A stretch of 64,000 bases of DNA from contig DASUXA010000030.1 in assembly GCA_036378155.1 (NCBI GenBank), positions 34,615 through 98,614 on the forward strand, read 5' to 3'. This document shows, in pieces, positions 1 through 8,390 of this stretch; position 1 is the stretch's first letter, and each line of letters opens with the position of its first letter. The translations under genes were made by a program, and so were the position numbers. The notes beneath the pieces were generated by a model, which ran no database searches, was not told the DNA's origin, and worked only from the letters and a program-made list of their open reading frames with translations. Source of the stretch: DASUXA01 sp036378155. GTDB lineage: Bacteria > Actinomycetota > Actinomycetes > Mycobacteriales > Micromonosporaceae.

Positions 1-349
1 GCGGTTCCGGTGCCGGGGGAGGTGTGCTCCGGGCCCAGCCGAGAATGCCGAAGGCGACGGTCGGGTTGATGCCCAATCCCTCGCAGAAGGCGACCACGCG
101 GGCCGGTTCCGGGTCGCTGGCCCAGTCGCCGCGCACCCACCGGTTGATGGTCTGCCGGGACACTCCGGTCCGTCGTGCGACCTCGCTCGACGTCCAGGCG
201 CGGTGCGCCCGCGCGTCGGCGAGGGACGACCGGACGAATGCCGCGAACGCTCGGCGCCGCCCGTCCTCGATGCCGCCTCCGATGGGTACCGCCGGCGGCT
301 CGCGGTGTCCGTCCGGGTCGTTCGAGCTGGTGTCTCGTCTGCGTGACAT
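1..349 (-). CDS. XRE-type helix-turn-helix regulator (3' end beyond window)
   Basis: Reading the minus strand from an ATG at 349 gives 116 codons that are still open at the window edge, so the C-terminus is missing. Residues about 54-74 form a helix-turn-helix: SSEVARRTGVSRQTINRWVRG has the XRE/Cro pattern of a turn glycine followed by SRQTINRW in the recognition helix. A flexible charged N-terminus of about 30 residues precedes it. The segment after the HTH contains a helical stretch with GLGINPTVAFGILGW, typical of actinobacterial XRE proteins. It is predicted to be a cytoplasmic DNA-binding regulator; its target is unknown. No good Shine-Dalgarno precedes the ATG, so the start is uncertain. 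It is divergent from the next gene at 707. Confidence 0.5.
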   Translation of the reverse strand, partial: MSRRRDTSSNDPDGHREPPAVPIGGGIEDGRRRAFAAFVRSSLADARAHRAWTSSEVARRTGVSRQTINRWVRGDWASDPEPARVVAFCEGLGINPTVAFGILGWARSTPPPAPEP

Positions 350-706
350 CTGCGGATCGGTGGACACCTGGTCGCCTGACCTTCCACTCGACGGGAACCC
401 TCGTCACAAGGTAGTCGCACGAGGGGTTGACCGGAATCGTTCGAACAGATGATGCTGTCACGTGTGCGAGACGCTTCACCGTCAGTCACACGCATCAGGA
501 CAGATCGTTACTGACGCGAAGCGTACGTCAGACTCTCCGCTCGCCGGTCCGGGGGGGACCGGTGGGCGGGGACCCAGCCCGGCGGCAGGCGTCGCCCACG
601 AGGCGTACCGCCGGGCGGTTGGCAAGGCTCGGCGGGTGGTACCGCCGGGTTCGGGGGCACGACACGCGGTGGTCCGCGAGTCGCTGGTCGGAAGCGAGGC
701 TGCGCG
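350..706. other. Intergenic region between divergent genes
   Basis: No convincing gene is seen in this 357-bp stretch; the open frames across it are GC-rich and compositionally random. It contains a 7-bp inverted repeat with a G5 loop (544-562), a 6-bp inverted repeat ctgacg/cgtcag (511-531), and one copy of gatcgttac (503-511), a 9-mer also found upstream of the transglycosylase-like gene. It must hold the promoters of the XRE gene and of the small membrane protein gene, but no -10 box stands out. Confidence 0.4.
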
Positions 707-1105
707 GTGAGTGGTGGGACTCTGCTGATCCTGGCTCTGTTGTTCGTATCCGCCTACGTCGCCGGCATGATGCAGGCGCGCACGGGCTACCGGTACGGGT
801 ACCGCTTCGGCTACCGACAGGGCTACTTCGACGGCGACCGGGCATCGTGGAACCGCCGTCGCCGGGAGACCCAGGCGGTACTGGAGACGCTGGCGTCGCC
901 GCCGAGACCGAACAGTCGCGCGATGGGTCGTGGTACCACCAAGCACAACGGAACGACGTACCACAGTTCGTACGCCCTGGGTCGGCATCTGCACCCCGAA
1001 CACACCCGAGCCGAGCAGTCGCGTACCGACCCGGCGGACCAGCCGCGCACCGATCGCGCGGAGCAGGTTCCGACCGGGCGGCCGCGCGGAACGGACGTCG
1101 ACTGA
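707..1105 (+). CDS. Small single-pass membrane protein with Tyr/Gly-rich juxtamembrane segment
   Basis: A GTG start gives 132 residues. Residues about 5-21 form one hydrophobic membrane segment (LLILALLFVSAYVAG). It is followed at once by a striking GYRYGYRFGYRQGYFDGD segment, then a long basic, disordered hydrophilic tail. The pattern is an N-terminally anchored protein with a cytoplasmic or surface tail. I do not recognise a family and give no function. The start was chosen because it puts the membrane segment at the N-terminus. It is a single-gene unit between the XRE gene and phoH2. Confidence 0.6.
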   Translation: MSGGTLLILALLFVSAYVAGMMQARTGYRYGYRFGYRQGYFDGDRASWNRRRRETQAVLETLASPPRPNSRAMGRGTTKHNGTTYHSSYALGRHLHPEHTRAEQSRTDPADQPRTDRAEQVPTGRPRGTDVD

Positions 1106-1325
1106 GCGCGGCCTCGCCGGTACACACGGAGTGTCACTGTCCATATTCATCCCGTGTCTACTTCCGCGTGACGCCCGGTCCGGTTAGCGTCTATGCGTGG
1201 CGCGGGACGTCCGCCGCCACCCGGGCGGTCCGGCCATACGGGGGCGGCGCACCCAGCCCTCGACCGGAACGGCCGGAGGGACGCGACCCGCGAGCGCGGG
1301 GTGCGCGCTCGCCCGGAGTTGGCCT

Positions 1326-2765
1326 GTGAGCAACCGCCGTACCGCTGCCCGGAACGTGAGCCGCGCGAACGACGCGATGCTGGAACCCCCGCCCGACACC
1401 CCGGTCGAGACGCCCGACGACGCGTCGACCGCGGGAAGTTCCCTTTCCGATGCCGTCCCGGTCGAGCCGTCGCCCGCCCGGCGCACCTACGTCCTCGACA
1501 CCTCGGTGCTGCTGTCCGACCCTGCCGCGTTCCGGCGCTTCGCCGAGCACGAGGTCGTCCTGCCGCTCGTCGTGGTGTCCGAACTGGAGGGCAAGCGGCA
1601 CCATCCCGAACTCGGATACTTCGCCCGCCAGGCACTGCGACTGCTCGACGAGTTGCGGGTCCGGCACGGTCGGCTGGACCGTCCGATCGTCGTCAACGAC
1701 GAGGGCGGCACGCTGCGGGTGGAGTTGAACCACGCCGACCCGAGCGCGCTGCCGCTGGGATTCCGCACCGAGACCAACGACGCCCGCATTCTCTGCGTGG
1801 CGCTCGGTCTGGCCGCCGAGCACCACGAAGTCACCCTGGTCACCAAGGACCTGCCGCTGCGGGTCAAGGCGGCGTCGGTGGGGCTGCCCGCCGACGAGTA
1901 CCCGCACCTGCACGCCGCGGACCCGACCTGGACCGGAATGGCGGAACTCGACCTCGCCGACGAACAGATCCAGCGGCTGTACGCGGGGGAGGCGGTCGAC
2001 GTCGACGAGGCTCAGGCGCTGCCGTGCCACACCGGACTGGTGCTGCACTCCGCTCGGGGTTCGGCCCTGGGCCGGGTACAGCCGGACAAGACGGTGCGCC
2101 TGGTGCGTGGCGATCGCGAGGCGTTCGGGGTACACGGACGCTCCGCCGAGCAGCGCATCGCGCTGGACCTGCTGCTGGACGAGTCGATCGGGATCGTGTC
2201 CCTGGGTGGTCGCGCCGGTACCGGCAAGTCGGCGCTCGCGCTGTGCGCCGGGCTGGAGATGGTGATGGAGCGCCGCCGGCACAAGAAGGTCATCGTGTTC
2301 CGGCCGCTGTACGCGGTGGGCGGGCAGGAACTCGGCTACCTGCCCGGTACCGAGGCGGACAAGATGTCGCCCTGGGCCCAGGCGGTGTTCGACACGCTCG
2401 GCGCGCTGGTGCACGACAACGTGATGGAGGAGGTACTGGCGCGCGGCATGCTCGAGGTGCTGCCGCTGACCCACATCCGGGGTCGGAGCCTGCACGACGC
2501 CTTCGTCATTGTGGACGAAGCGCAGTCGCTTGAGCGCGGAGTGTTACTCACCGTACTGTCCCGGATCGGTACCGGGTCGAGGGTCGTCCTCACGCACGAC
2601 GTCGCGCAGCGTGACAACCTGCGGGTCGGTCGACACGACGGGGTGACCGCCGTGATCGAGGCGCTCAAGGGGCATCCGCTGTTCGCCCATGTCACCCTCA
2701 CCCGTTCGGAGCGGTCGCCGATCGCCGAGGTGGTCACAGATCTGCTGGAGGACCTTCCGTTGTAG
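1326..2765 (+). CDS. phoH2: PhoH2-type PIN domain-PhoH ATPase
   Basis: 479 residues from a GTG preceded by ggag 7 nt upstream. The N-terminal half (about 55-190) is a PIN domain with acidic residues in VLDTS (D58), SELEG and TNDAR. The C-terminal half (about 265-479) is a PhoH P-loop ATPase with Walker A GGRAGTGKS (294-302) and Walker B VIVDEAQ (394-400). Proteins of this architecture are described as toxin-antitoxin-like RNA helicase/RNases in mycobacteria (Rv1095). Cytoplasmic; inferred role is ATP-dependent RNA unwinding and cleavage. An in-frame start 43 codons further upstream is possible but its sequence looks non-coding. The gene sits at the start of an Rv1095-Rv1112-like block. Confidence 0.9.
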   Translation: MSNRRTAARNVSRANDAMLEPPPDTPVETPDDASTAGSSLSDAVPVEPSPARRTYVLDTSVLLSDPAAFRRFAEHEVVLPLVVVSELEGKRHHPELGYFARQALRLLDELRVRHGRLDRPIVVNDEGGTLRVELNHADPSALPLGFRTETNDARILCVALGLAAEHHEVTLVTKDLPLRVKAASVGLPADEYPHLHAADPTWTGMAELDLADEQIQRLYAGEAVDVDEAQALPCHTGLVLHSARGSALGRVQPDKTVRLVRGDREAFGVHGRSAEQRIALDLLLDESIGIVSLGGRAGTGKSALALCAGLEMVMERRRHKKVIVFRPLYAVGGQELGYLPGTEADKMSPWAQAVFDTLGALVHDNVMEEVLARGMLEVLPLTHIRGRSLHDAFVIVDEAQSLERGVLLTVLSRIGTGSRVVLTHDVAQRDNLRVGRHDGVTAVIEALKGHPLFAHVTLTRSERSPIAEVVTDLLEDLPL

Positions 2766-3048
2766 ACGTTTTTTGCGGCATCTCGGGGTGGTTTGTCGCG
2801 TGGTCAACATCACACTAGGTACTGACGGAGTTTGCCAACCGGCTCCGTGTGAGTGAAGGTGTTCGACGGGCGTCAGACCGACGGTGCCCTTGTCGGAGAT
2901 GTGAAGAGATCGATTGGCGTCTCCGACGATCGCCACTGTCGGTAACCCGGTAACCCCCATCGGGTGACGCCTGCGGTGTGTCCATCGTTGGTCCGGTAGG
3001 GACTGATCGTTACGCACCGCGCCCTTGCCCCCGACGAAGGGACACCTG
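2766..3048 (+). promoter_or_regulatory. Long leader upstream of the transglycosylase-like gene
   Basis: 283 bp without a gene. It contains a perfect tandem octamer ggtaaccc (2941-2956) and tgatcgttac (3004-3013), both carrying GTAAC or its complement. GTAAC repeats recall MtrA sites at cell-wall hydrolase promoters in actinobacteria, but the spacing here is 8 bp rather than the roughly 11 bp I remember, so this is only a candidate. A weak inverted repeat acggag/ctccgt lies at 2825-2848. I looked for the c-di-AMP (ydaO) riboswitch common before such genes and did not find its conserved core. Confidence 0.35.
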
Positions 3049-3717
3049 GTGAGTCGACTCGTCAACCGAGTCGCTGTCCGCGCGCTGTCCGTCAGCCTGC
3101 TCGCCGCCGGTCTCGGTGGCGGGTTCTACCTGGGCGTGGCCCGCGACCACCAGCAGCGGGTCGTCAGCGACGCGGCGAACGCGCGGGTGGAAGCCTCCGA
3201 GATGGCCGAGCTCAAGCAGGAGATCCGGGACTACAACCGGGCGACCCGCGAGCAGCGCCTCGCCGAGCAGGCGGCGCGCGCCAAGGCGGAGGCCGCCGCC
3301 AAGGCGGCAGCGGCGAAGGCGGCAGCCGCAGAGGCAGCGGCCCGACGGCAGCAGGCCGCCAGCCGGTCGTCGACCCGCACCACGTACGGCCCCATCCCGT
3401 CCTCGTGCAGCGCGTACAGCGGCAACCAGGCGATCGGCTGCTCGCTGATGCTCCAGTGGGGGTACGGTCTCGACCAGATGCCGTGCCTGGTGAACATGTG
3501 GAACAAGGAGAGCCACTGGAACGAGCGCGCGGTCAACTCCAGCTCCGGCGCGTACGGCATCCCACAGGCGCTGCCCGGCGACAAGATGGCGGTGTACGGC
3601 TCCGACTGGCGCACCAACCCGGTGCCGCAGATCAAGTGGGGTCTCGACTACATCAAGAACCGGTACAACTCGCCGTGCGGCGCGTGGTCCTTCTGGCAGG
3701 CGCACGGCTGGTACTGA
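3049..3717 (+). CDS. Secreted transglycosylase-like cell-wall protein
   Basis: 222 residues from a GTG with aaggga 8 nt upstream. A positively charged start and hydrophobic segment (about 10-30) form a signal peptide or signal anchor. It is followed by an Ala/Lys/Glu-rich coiled-coil region (about 45-115) and a C-terminal domain of about 90 residues with CSAYSGNQ, NMWNKESHWNERAVNSSSGAYGIPQ and WYxxP-like ends. The E of KESHW plus SGAYGIPQ is the lysozyme-like/soluble lytic transglycosylase signature of actinobacterial aggregation-promoting-factor proteins. Inferred to cleave or remodel peptidoglycan outside the membrane. Four cysteines in the catalytic domain could form disulfides. Confidence 0.8.
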   Translation: MSRLVNRVAVRALSVSLLAAGLGGGFYLGVARDHQQRVVSDAANARVEASEMAELKQEIRDYNRATREQRLAEQAARAKAEAAAKAAAAKAAAAEAAARRQQAASRSSTRTTYGPIPSSCSAYSGNQAIGCSLMLQWGYGLDQMPCLVNMWNKESHWNERAVNSSSGAYGIPQALPGDKMAVYGSDWRTNPVPQIKWGLDYIKNRYNSPCGAWSFWQAHGWY

Positions 3718-3824
3718 GCCGCGCCGGGGTCGCCGAACGGTCATCCGAACCCCACCCCGCGAACGTCCACAGCCGTCCGACCCATCGATTGGCGCAGCAC
3801 GACGCGACGTGCTAACTACGTCAC

Positions 3825-4496
3825 GTGACTGGTTCGACTGTGGACCGTGCCGACGGCGACCCCGGGCGGTTCGGCAGCGTGGCGTTCTTCGCCGCGATCG
3901 GACGCGCGTTCGTGACCATGTGCGCGGTGGTACCGGCGCTGTTCGCCATCGAACTGGTCGACCAGGCGACCGGTCGTCGGCTCGACGCCCTCGGCGGGAT
4001 CCACCCGCATCAGTTGGACGGTCTGGACGGGATCGTCTTCGCCCCGTTCCTGCATGCCGGCTTCTTCCACCTGTACAGCAACTGCGTCCCGCTGATCCTC
4101 ACCGGCACGTTCGTCCTCGCCGGCGGTGCCCGGCGCTTCCTGACGGTCACCGCGTTCGTGGCGCTGGCCAGCGGGCTTGCCGCGTGGCAGTTCGGCGACC
4201 GAGGCACGGTGGTGGTCGGCGCCAGCGGCGTGATCTTCGGGTACCTCGGATTCCTGCTGATGCGCGGGATCGTCGAGCGCAGCGTGTGGGGGATCGCGGT
4301 CGGTCTGCTCATCGGTCTGTTGTACGGCTGGCAGATCCTCGGCGTGCTGCCCACCGACGAGCGGGTGTCCTGGCAGGCGCACCTCGGCGGATTCCTGGGC
4401 GGGCTGGCGGCGGCGGTACTGTTCCGACGCCGTCGACGGCTCGACGTCGCCGACCCGTCGCTCTCCGTGTCGACCGGTCCGGCTGCCGCGAGCTGA
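3825..4496 (+). CDS. Rhomboid-family intramembrane serine protease
   Basis: 223 residues, GTG start, about six hydrophobic segments. The rhomboid motifs are visible in order: HLYSN in the second membrane region, GASGVIFG with the catalytic serine, and HLGGFLGG with the catalytic histidine in the last membrane region. Acts within the cytoplasmic membrane on membrane-spanning substrates; substrates cannot be inferred. No clear Shine-Dalgarno precedes the GTG, so a leaderless or weak start is likely. Standalone gene. Confidence 0.88.
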   Translation: MTGSTVDRADGDPGRFGSVAFFAAIGRAFVTMCAVVPALFAIELVDQATGRRLDALGGIHPHQLDGLDGIVFAPFLHAGFFHLYSNCVPLILTGTFVLAGGARRFLTVTAFVALASGLAAWQFGDRGTVVVGASGVIFGYLGFLLMRGIVERSVWGIAVGLLIGLLYGWQILGVLPTDERVSWQAHLGGFLGGLAAAVLFRRRRRLDVADPSLSVSTGPAAAS

Positions 4497-4534
4497 CCGC
4501 CCCTCGGTGACCACTTCCTGCGAACCGCTTGCCG

Positions 4535-4565
4535 TGATCATTACCCGCCCGTAGCGTAACGATCA
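4535..4565. promoter_or_regulatory. Inverted repeat, candidate operator of the ferredoxin reductase gene
   Basis: tgatcattac (4535-4544) and gtaacgatca (4556-4565) match as reverse complements at 9 of 10 positions. The spacer is 11 bp, so half-sites are about two helical turns apart. It lies 30-60 bp upstream of the GTG of the next gene. The half-site recurs as tgatcgttac at 3004-3013 before the transglycosylase-like gene. Confidence 0.4.
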
Positions 4566-4595
4566 GTAGGCCTGAATGAACGGCGGTGAGCGCAG

Positions 4596-5564
4596 GTGCG
4601 CGAAGTCGATATGGCGATCGTCGGGGCGGGCCCGACCGGTCTGTTCGCGGCGTACTACGCGGGTTTTCGCGGCCTGTCGGTGGTACTGGTCGATCCGCTG
4701 CCCGAGCCGGGCGGGCAGATCAGCGCGATGTACCCGGAAAAGATGATCTACGATGTCGCCGGCTTTCCCGCGATCCGAGGTCGCGACCTGGTCGCGAACC
4801 TGGTCGAGCAGGCCGCCCAGTTCGACCCGAGCTACCTGCTCGGGGTACGCGCCGACAAGCTCTCCTATGTGGAGGACAAGCCGGTGCTCGCCCTGTCCGA
4901 CGGCACGTCGCTGCACTGCGGGGCGGTACTGGTGACCGGCGGGCTCGGCAGTTTCACGTCCCGGCCGCTGCCCGCCGCCGACGCGTTCGCCGGCACCGGC
5001 ATCGTCTCGTTCGTACCCCGACTCGACGCCCTCGCCGGTCACCACGTAGTGATCGTCGGCGGCGGCGACAGCGCCTTCGACTGGGCGCACGCGCTGGAAC
5101 CGCTCGCCAAGTCGGTCACCCTGGTACACCGCCGGGACAAGTTCCGTGCCCACCCCGGTACCGTCGCGCGGGTGCGCGACTCGTCGGTGGAGATCGTGGT
5201 GAACGCCGAGGTCGCCAGGATCCTCGGCGACGACCGGGTGACCGGCGTCGAGGTCGTGGTACGCGGCGAGGACCCTCGGGTGCTGCCCGCCGACACGGTC
5301 GTCGCCGCGCTGGGTTTCACTGCCGACCTCGGTCCGCTCGCCGAGTGGGGGATGGCCCTGGACAAGCGGCACATCGTGGTGGACAGCACGATGGCGACCA
5401 ACCTGCCCCGGGTGTACGCCGCCGGCGACATCGCCGAATATCCCGGCAAGGTCCGGCTGATCGCGACCGGATTCGGAGAGGCCGCGACCGCGGTGAACAA
5501 CGCCGCCGTGGTGATCGACCCGTCCGCGCACCTGTTCCCCGGGCACTCCTCGGACAACGGCTGA
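4596..5564 (+). CDS. Ferredoxin--NADP+ reductase, thioredoxin-reductase-like type
   Basis: 322 residues, GTG start. An FAD-binding GAGPTG (10-15) follows MAIV, a second dinucleotide fold has VIVGGGDSAFDWA, and the C-terminal FAD motif is YAAGDIAEYPG. The fold is that of thioredoxin reductase, but the redox-active CxxC of that enzyme is absent. This is the hallmark of the YumC-type ferredoxin/flavodoxin-NADP reductases. It would pass electrons between NADPH and ferredoxin in the cytoplasm; the 7Fe ferredoxin at 62183 is one possible partner, which is inference. An inverted-repeat operator candidate lies just upstream. Confidence 0.85.
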   Translation: MREVDMAIVGAGPTGLFAAYYAGFRGLSVVLVDPLPEPGGQISAMYPEKMIYDVAGFPAIRGRDLVANLVEQAAQFDPSYLLGVRADKLSYVEDKPVLALSDGTSLHCGAVLVTGGLGSFTSRPLPAADAFAGTGIVSFVPRLDALAGHHVVIVGGGDSAFDWAHALEPLAKSVTLVHRRDKFRAHPGTVARVRDSSVEIVVNAEVARILGDDRVTGVEVVVRGEDPRVLPADTVVAALGFTADLGPLAEWGMALDKRHIVVDSTMATNLPRVYAAGDIAEYPGKVRLIATGFGEAATAVNNAAVVIDPSAHLFPGHSSDNG

Positions 5565-5597
5565 GCCGGACGAACGCCGCCGTACCGCGTTCTTTGC

Positions 5598-5615
5598 CGC
5601 CGCGCGGGCGCGGCG
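5598..5615 (+). terminator. Short GC hairpin after the ferredoxin reductase gene
   Basis: cgccgcgc/gcgcggcg can form a 7-8 bp GC-only stem with a very tight loop, 34 bp beyond the stop codon at 5564. There is no T-tract. Plausible weak terminator. Confidence 0.35.
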
Positions 5616-5633
5616 TTAGCCTCACGCGCAGGA

Positions 5634-5666
5634 AGGGCGAGCGAAGTCCCGCCGTCGCGAACAAAG
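5634..5666 (+). repeat. Dispersed repeat carrying a ribosome binding site (copy 1)
   Basis: The segment gcgagcgaagtcccgccgtc followed by gcgaacaaaggt ends 13 nt before the ATG at 5680. Its aaaggtgg serves as the Shine-Dalgarno. The core cccgc-n-g-y-cgcgaac plus a purine-rich aagg tail is shared with the two copies at 49101-49208, which lie in front of and within a gene junction on the other strand. Confidence 0.45.
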
Positions 5667-5679
5667 GTGGATCTTTCCC

Positions 5680-6222
5680 ATGACAGCGGCGCCTGACCGG
5701 CTGAAGCTGGTCGAGTCGTTCCTCAACTCGGTCGACATGGACAGCGGGCGGGACTGCCTGCACTCGCTCGCCGGGTTCCGCGACTGGCTCGCCGACCACG
5801 GGCAGACCGAGGCTGCCGGGTCCGCCACAGACGCCGATCTCGACCTGGCGCGGGGCGTACGGGACGGGCTGCGCGACGAGATCCGCCGACGGCAGGAGGG
5901 GGCGCCGGGCGGGGCGACGGACCTGGACCGGCTTGTCGCCCGGCTGCCGTTGCGGGTGCGGTTCGACGATTCGGGCACCCGGCTGGTACCCGCCGCGACC
6001 GGGGTCGCCGGGTTCCTCGGCGGGATCGTCGCCGCGGTGTTCCTCGCCGCGCACGACGGTACGTTCCAGCGGCTGAAAATCTGCCGGGAGGACAGCTGCC
6101 GGTACGTCTTCTACGACCGGTCGAAGAACTGTTCACGCTGCTGGTGCTCGATGGACCCGTGCGGCAACCGGAACAAGACCCGCGCGTGGCGGCAGCGGCA
6201 GCGCTCCCGGCAGTCGGTCTGA
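5680..6222 (+). CDS. CGNR zinc-finger (ABATE) regulator
   Basis: 180 residues. The N-terminal ABATE-like region begins LVESFLNSVDMDSG and is helical. The C-terminal treble-clef zinc finger reads CREDSCRYVFYDRSKN, then CSMDPCGNRNKTR, matching the CGNR family that usually acts as stress-associated transcription regulators. An extra CSRCW within the finger adds two cysteines to the usual set. Cytoplasmic and DNA-binding; target unknown. The ATG start is supported by the purine-rich aaaggtgg in the repeat upstream. Confidence 0.85.
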   Translation: MTAAPDRLKLVESFLNSVDMDSGRDCLHSLAGFRDWLADHGQTEAAGSATDADLDLARGVRDGLRDEIRRRQEGAPGGATDLDRLVARLPLRVRFDDSGTRLVPAATGVAGFLGGIVAAVFLAAHDGTFQRLKICREDSCRYVFYDRSKNCSRCWCSMDPCGNRNKTRAWRQRQRSRQSV

Positions 6223-6268
6223 CCCTCCCCGTCGCGGGTGCCCCGTCGACGCGGGGCTCGGCGGGTGG

Positions 6269-7240
6269 TCAGCGGCGGGTGGGCAGCGCCGCGATCCCGA
6301 CCGCGACCAGGGTCAGCGCGATGCCGCCGAGGGTGGTACCGGAGACGTGTACCGACCCGGTCGGCGCGAACACGTCCAGCAGTACCGCGCCGACCAGTTG
6401 ACCGGCGACGGTGGCGAGACCGAGCAGCAGCACGCCGGTGTACCGGACGACCGAGGCGCTGATCGCGATGAACGCGACCCCGATCGGACCGCCGAGGTAC
6501 AGCCAGGGCTCGCCGGGCAGGGTCGGGATGCCTCGTACCGCCGTGTCGACCGCGAAGACCAGCAGCAGCGCGGCGGTACCGACGACGAAGTTGACCAGCG
6601 ACGCGGTGACCGTACTGCTGGCGGCTCGGACCCGCCCGTTGACCGCCTGCTGCCAGGCGCTACCGATGCCGGCGAGCAGCGGCAAACCGGCGAGCAGCAA
6701 CGCGCGCGGCGCGCCCAGCCGGTCGTACACGGCGAGCACCACCGCGAGGACCGCCAGCACCGCCCCGACGACGCGCGGGGTGGTGAGCGGACGTGGGCCG
6801 CCCGGTCCGGCGCCCATCCGGTCCACGACCAGGCTGGACCCGGTCTGACCGGCGACCACGGCGACGGTGAACACCGCGACGCCGAGTACCGCGACGGTGA
6901 ACCCCTGCGTGGTGACCAGGAACGCCCCGCACACCCCGCCCAGGCACTGCCAGCCGCGCAGCGACCGGTCGCCGAGCGCGGCACGCAGCCGAACCAGCCC
7001 TCGTCGCCCGGACGGTACCGCGGCGGTGAGCACGAGCAGCAGGATCAGTCCGATCACGAAGGACACCACGGCGGCGCCGAGACCGTCGTGCATGCGCGCG
7101 CCGAGTTCCCCGTTGATCCGGGACTGGACCGCCACGGTGACGCCGGCGATCATGGCGAGCGCCGCCCCGGCGAGGCGGCGTCTCTCCGGTACCGCGGGCG
7201 CGACGGGCGGCGCGGTGGCGGGCTGTGTCGAGCTGCTCAA
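6269..7240 (-). CDS. DMT-superfamily transporter (DUF606/YdcZ duplicated)
   Basis: 323 residues with about ten hydrophobic segments arranged as two homologous halves of five, the architecture of YdcZ/DUF606 members of the drug/metabolite transporter superfamily. A second-half motif is GIGSAWQQAVNGRV, echoing VAVQSRINGELGARM in the first half. Predicted cytoplasmic membrane transporter; substrate unknown. The TTG start overlaps the stop of the upstream fructose bisphosphatase gene as TTGA, which implies translational coupling and decided the start. Confidence 0.75.
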   Translation of the reverse strand: MSSSTQPATAPPVAPAVPERRRLAGAALAMIAGVTVAVQSRINGELGARMHDGLGAAVVSFVIGLILLLVLTAAVPSGRRGLVRLRAALGDRSLRGWQCLGGVCGAFLVTTQGFTVAVLGVAVFTVAVVAGQTGSSLVVDRMGAGPGGPRPLTTPRVVGAVLAVLAVVLAVYDRLGAPRALLLAGLPLLAGIGSAWQQAVNGRVRAASSTVTASLVNFVVGTAALLLVFAVDTAVRGIPTLPGEPWLYLGGPIGVAFIAISASVVRYTGVLLLGLATVAGQLVGAVLLDVFAPTGSVHVSGTTLGGIALTLVAVGIAALPTRR

Positions 7241-8265
7241 TCGGTTGCCAGGGGTTGCCCGTCGAAGTCGACGACGGAGTACAGGCTCAGCTTCTCCAGC
7301 CGGTGGTACGAGTCGATCACCCGGATCGTGCCGCTCTTCGACCGCATCACGATCGACTGGGTGTACGCCCCGCCCGACCGGTACCGGACGCCCTTGACCA
7401 GGTCGCCCGACGTGACGCCGGTGGCGCAGAAGAACATGTTGTCGCCGGTGACCAGGTCGTCGGTGGTCAGTACCCGGTCCAGGTCGTGTCCGGCGGCGAG
7501 CGCCTTCTGCCGCTCGTCGTCGTCCCGCGGCCACAGCTTCGCCTGCATGGCACCGCCCATGCACTTCAGCGCGCACGCGGCGATGATGCCCTCCGGCGTC
7601 CCGCCGATCCCCATCAGGACGTCGGTTTCCGAGCCCTCACGCGCCGCGCTGATCGCGCCGGCGACGTCGCCGTCGCTGATGAACCGGATGCGCGCGCCGG
7701 TCGCCCGGATCTGCTCGACGAGCTGGTTGTGGCGCGGGCGGTCCAGGACGCACACCGTGACGTCGGAGACGCTTGTCCGCTTCACCTTCGCGATGCGGCG
7801 CAGGTTCTCGGCGGCCCCGGCCTCGATGTCGATCACGTCGGCGCAGTCCGGACCGACCGCGAGCTTTTCCATGTAGAAGACCGCGCTGGGGTCGAACATC
7901 GCGCCGCGTTCGGCGACGGCGAGCACGGACAGGGCGTTCGGCATGCCCTTGCTCATCAGCGTCGTCCCGTCGATCGGGTCGACCGCGACGTCCACCTCGG
8001 GTCCGGTGGTGTCACCGACCTGTTCGCCGTTGAACAGCATGGGCGCGTTGTCCTTTTCGCCCTCGCCGATCACGACCACGCCGCGCATCGGAATCGAGTT
8101 GATCAGCTTGCGCATCGCGTTGACCGCGGCGCCGTCGCCGCCCTCCTTGTCGCCGCGACCCACCCAGCGTCCGGCGGCCATGGCGGCGGCTTCGGTGACC
8201 CGGACCAGGTCGAGGGCAAGGTTGCGATCAAGATCCTGCGGCTTGCGTACGGTGGTCTCGGCCAT
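7237..8265 (-). CDS. glpX: Fructose-1,6-bisphosphatase class II
   Basis: 342 residues, the full family length. Class II motifs are present: GEGEKDNAPM, then DPIDGTTLMSKG (metal and phosphate site), and GIGGTPEGI. It dephosphorylates fructose 1,6-bisphosphate in gluconeogenesis in the cytoplasm. A gaggag Shine-Dalgarno lies about 9 nt before the ATG. GlpX next to a divergent DUF4245 gene is the arrangement known from mycobacteria (Rv1099c-Rv1100). Confidence 0.95.
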   Translation of the reverse strand: MAETTVRKPQDLDRNLALDLVRVTEAAAMAAGRWVGRGDKEGGDGAAVNAMRKLINSIPMRGVVVIGEGEKDNAPMLFNGEQVGDTTGPEVDVAVDPIDGTTLMSKGMPNALSVLAVAERGAMFDPSAVFYMEKLAVGPDCADVIDIEAGAAENLRRIAKVKRTSVSDVTVCVLDRPRHNQLVEQIRATGARIRFISDGDVAGAISAAREGSETDVLMGIGGTPEGIIAACALKCMGGAMQAKLWPRDDDERQKALAAGHDLDRVLTTDDLVTGDNMFFCATGVTSGDLVKGVRYRSGGAYTQSIVMRSKSGTIRVIDSYHRLEKLSLYSVVDFDGQPLATD

Positions 8266-8390
8266 GGCTACGCCTCCTCGCGGCGATGCGGGGTCGATGA
8301 AAATGATCCTGGCATGTCAACCCGGTGAACGCTCGTTCGGGTACGGGAGCCGGCCGTGGCGCGGGCGCGGGCATCGGGGACGATGGAGTG

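Noticed and set aside
462..710. 82-codon frame in the first intergenic region
   Set aside because: Random GC-rich composition, no ribosome binding site, and it overlaps the start of the better supported gene at 707.
2766..3048. c-di-AMP (ydaO) riboswitch upstream of the transglycosylase-like gene
   Set aside because: Such riboswitches are common before actinobacterial cell-wall hydrolases, but the conserved GGGGAACC-like and GGGGTGAAT-like elements are absent. Only short repeats and weak hairpins are seen.
5039..5557. Long minus-strand frames opposite strongly coding genes (many places)
   Set aside because: In GC-rich DNA the antisense frames of real genes stay open by codon bias. The sense frames carry clear family motifs, so the antisense frames were dropped throughout.
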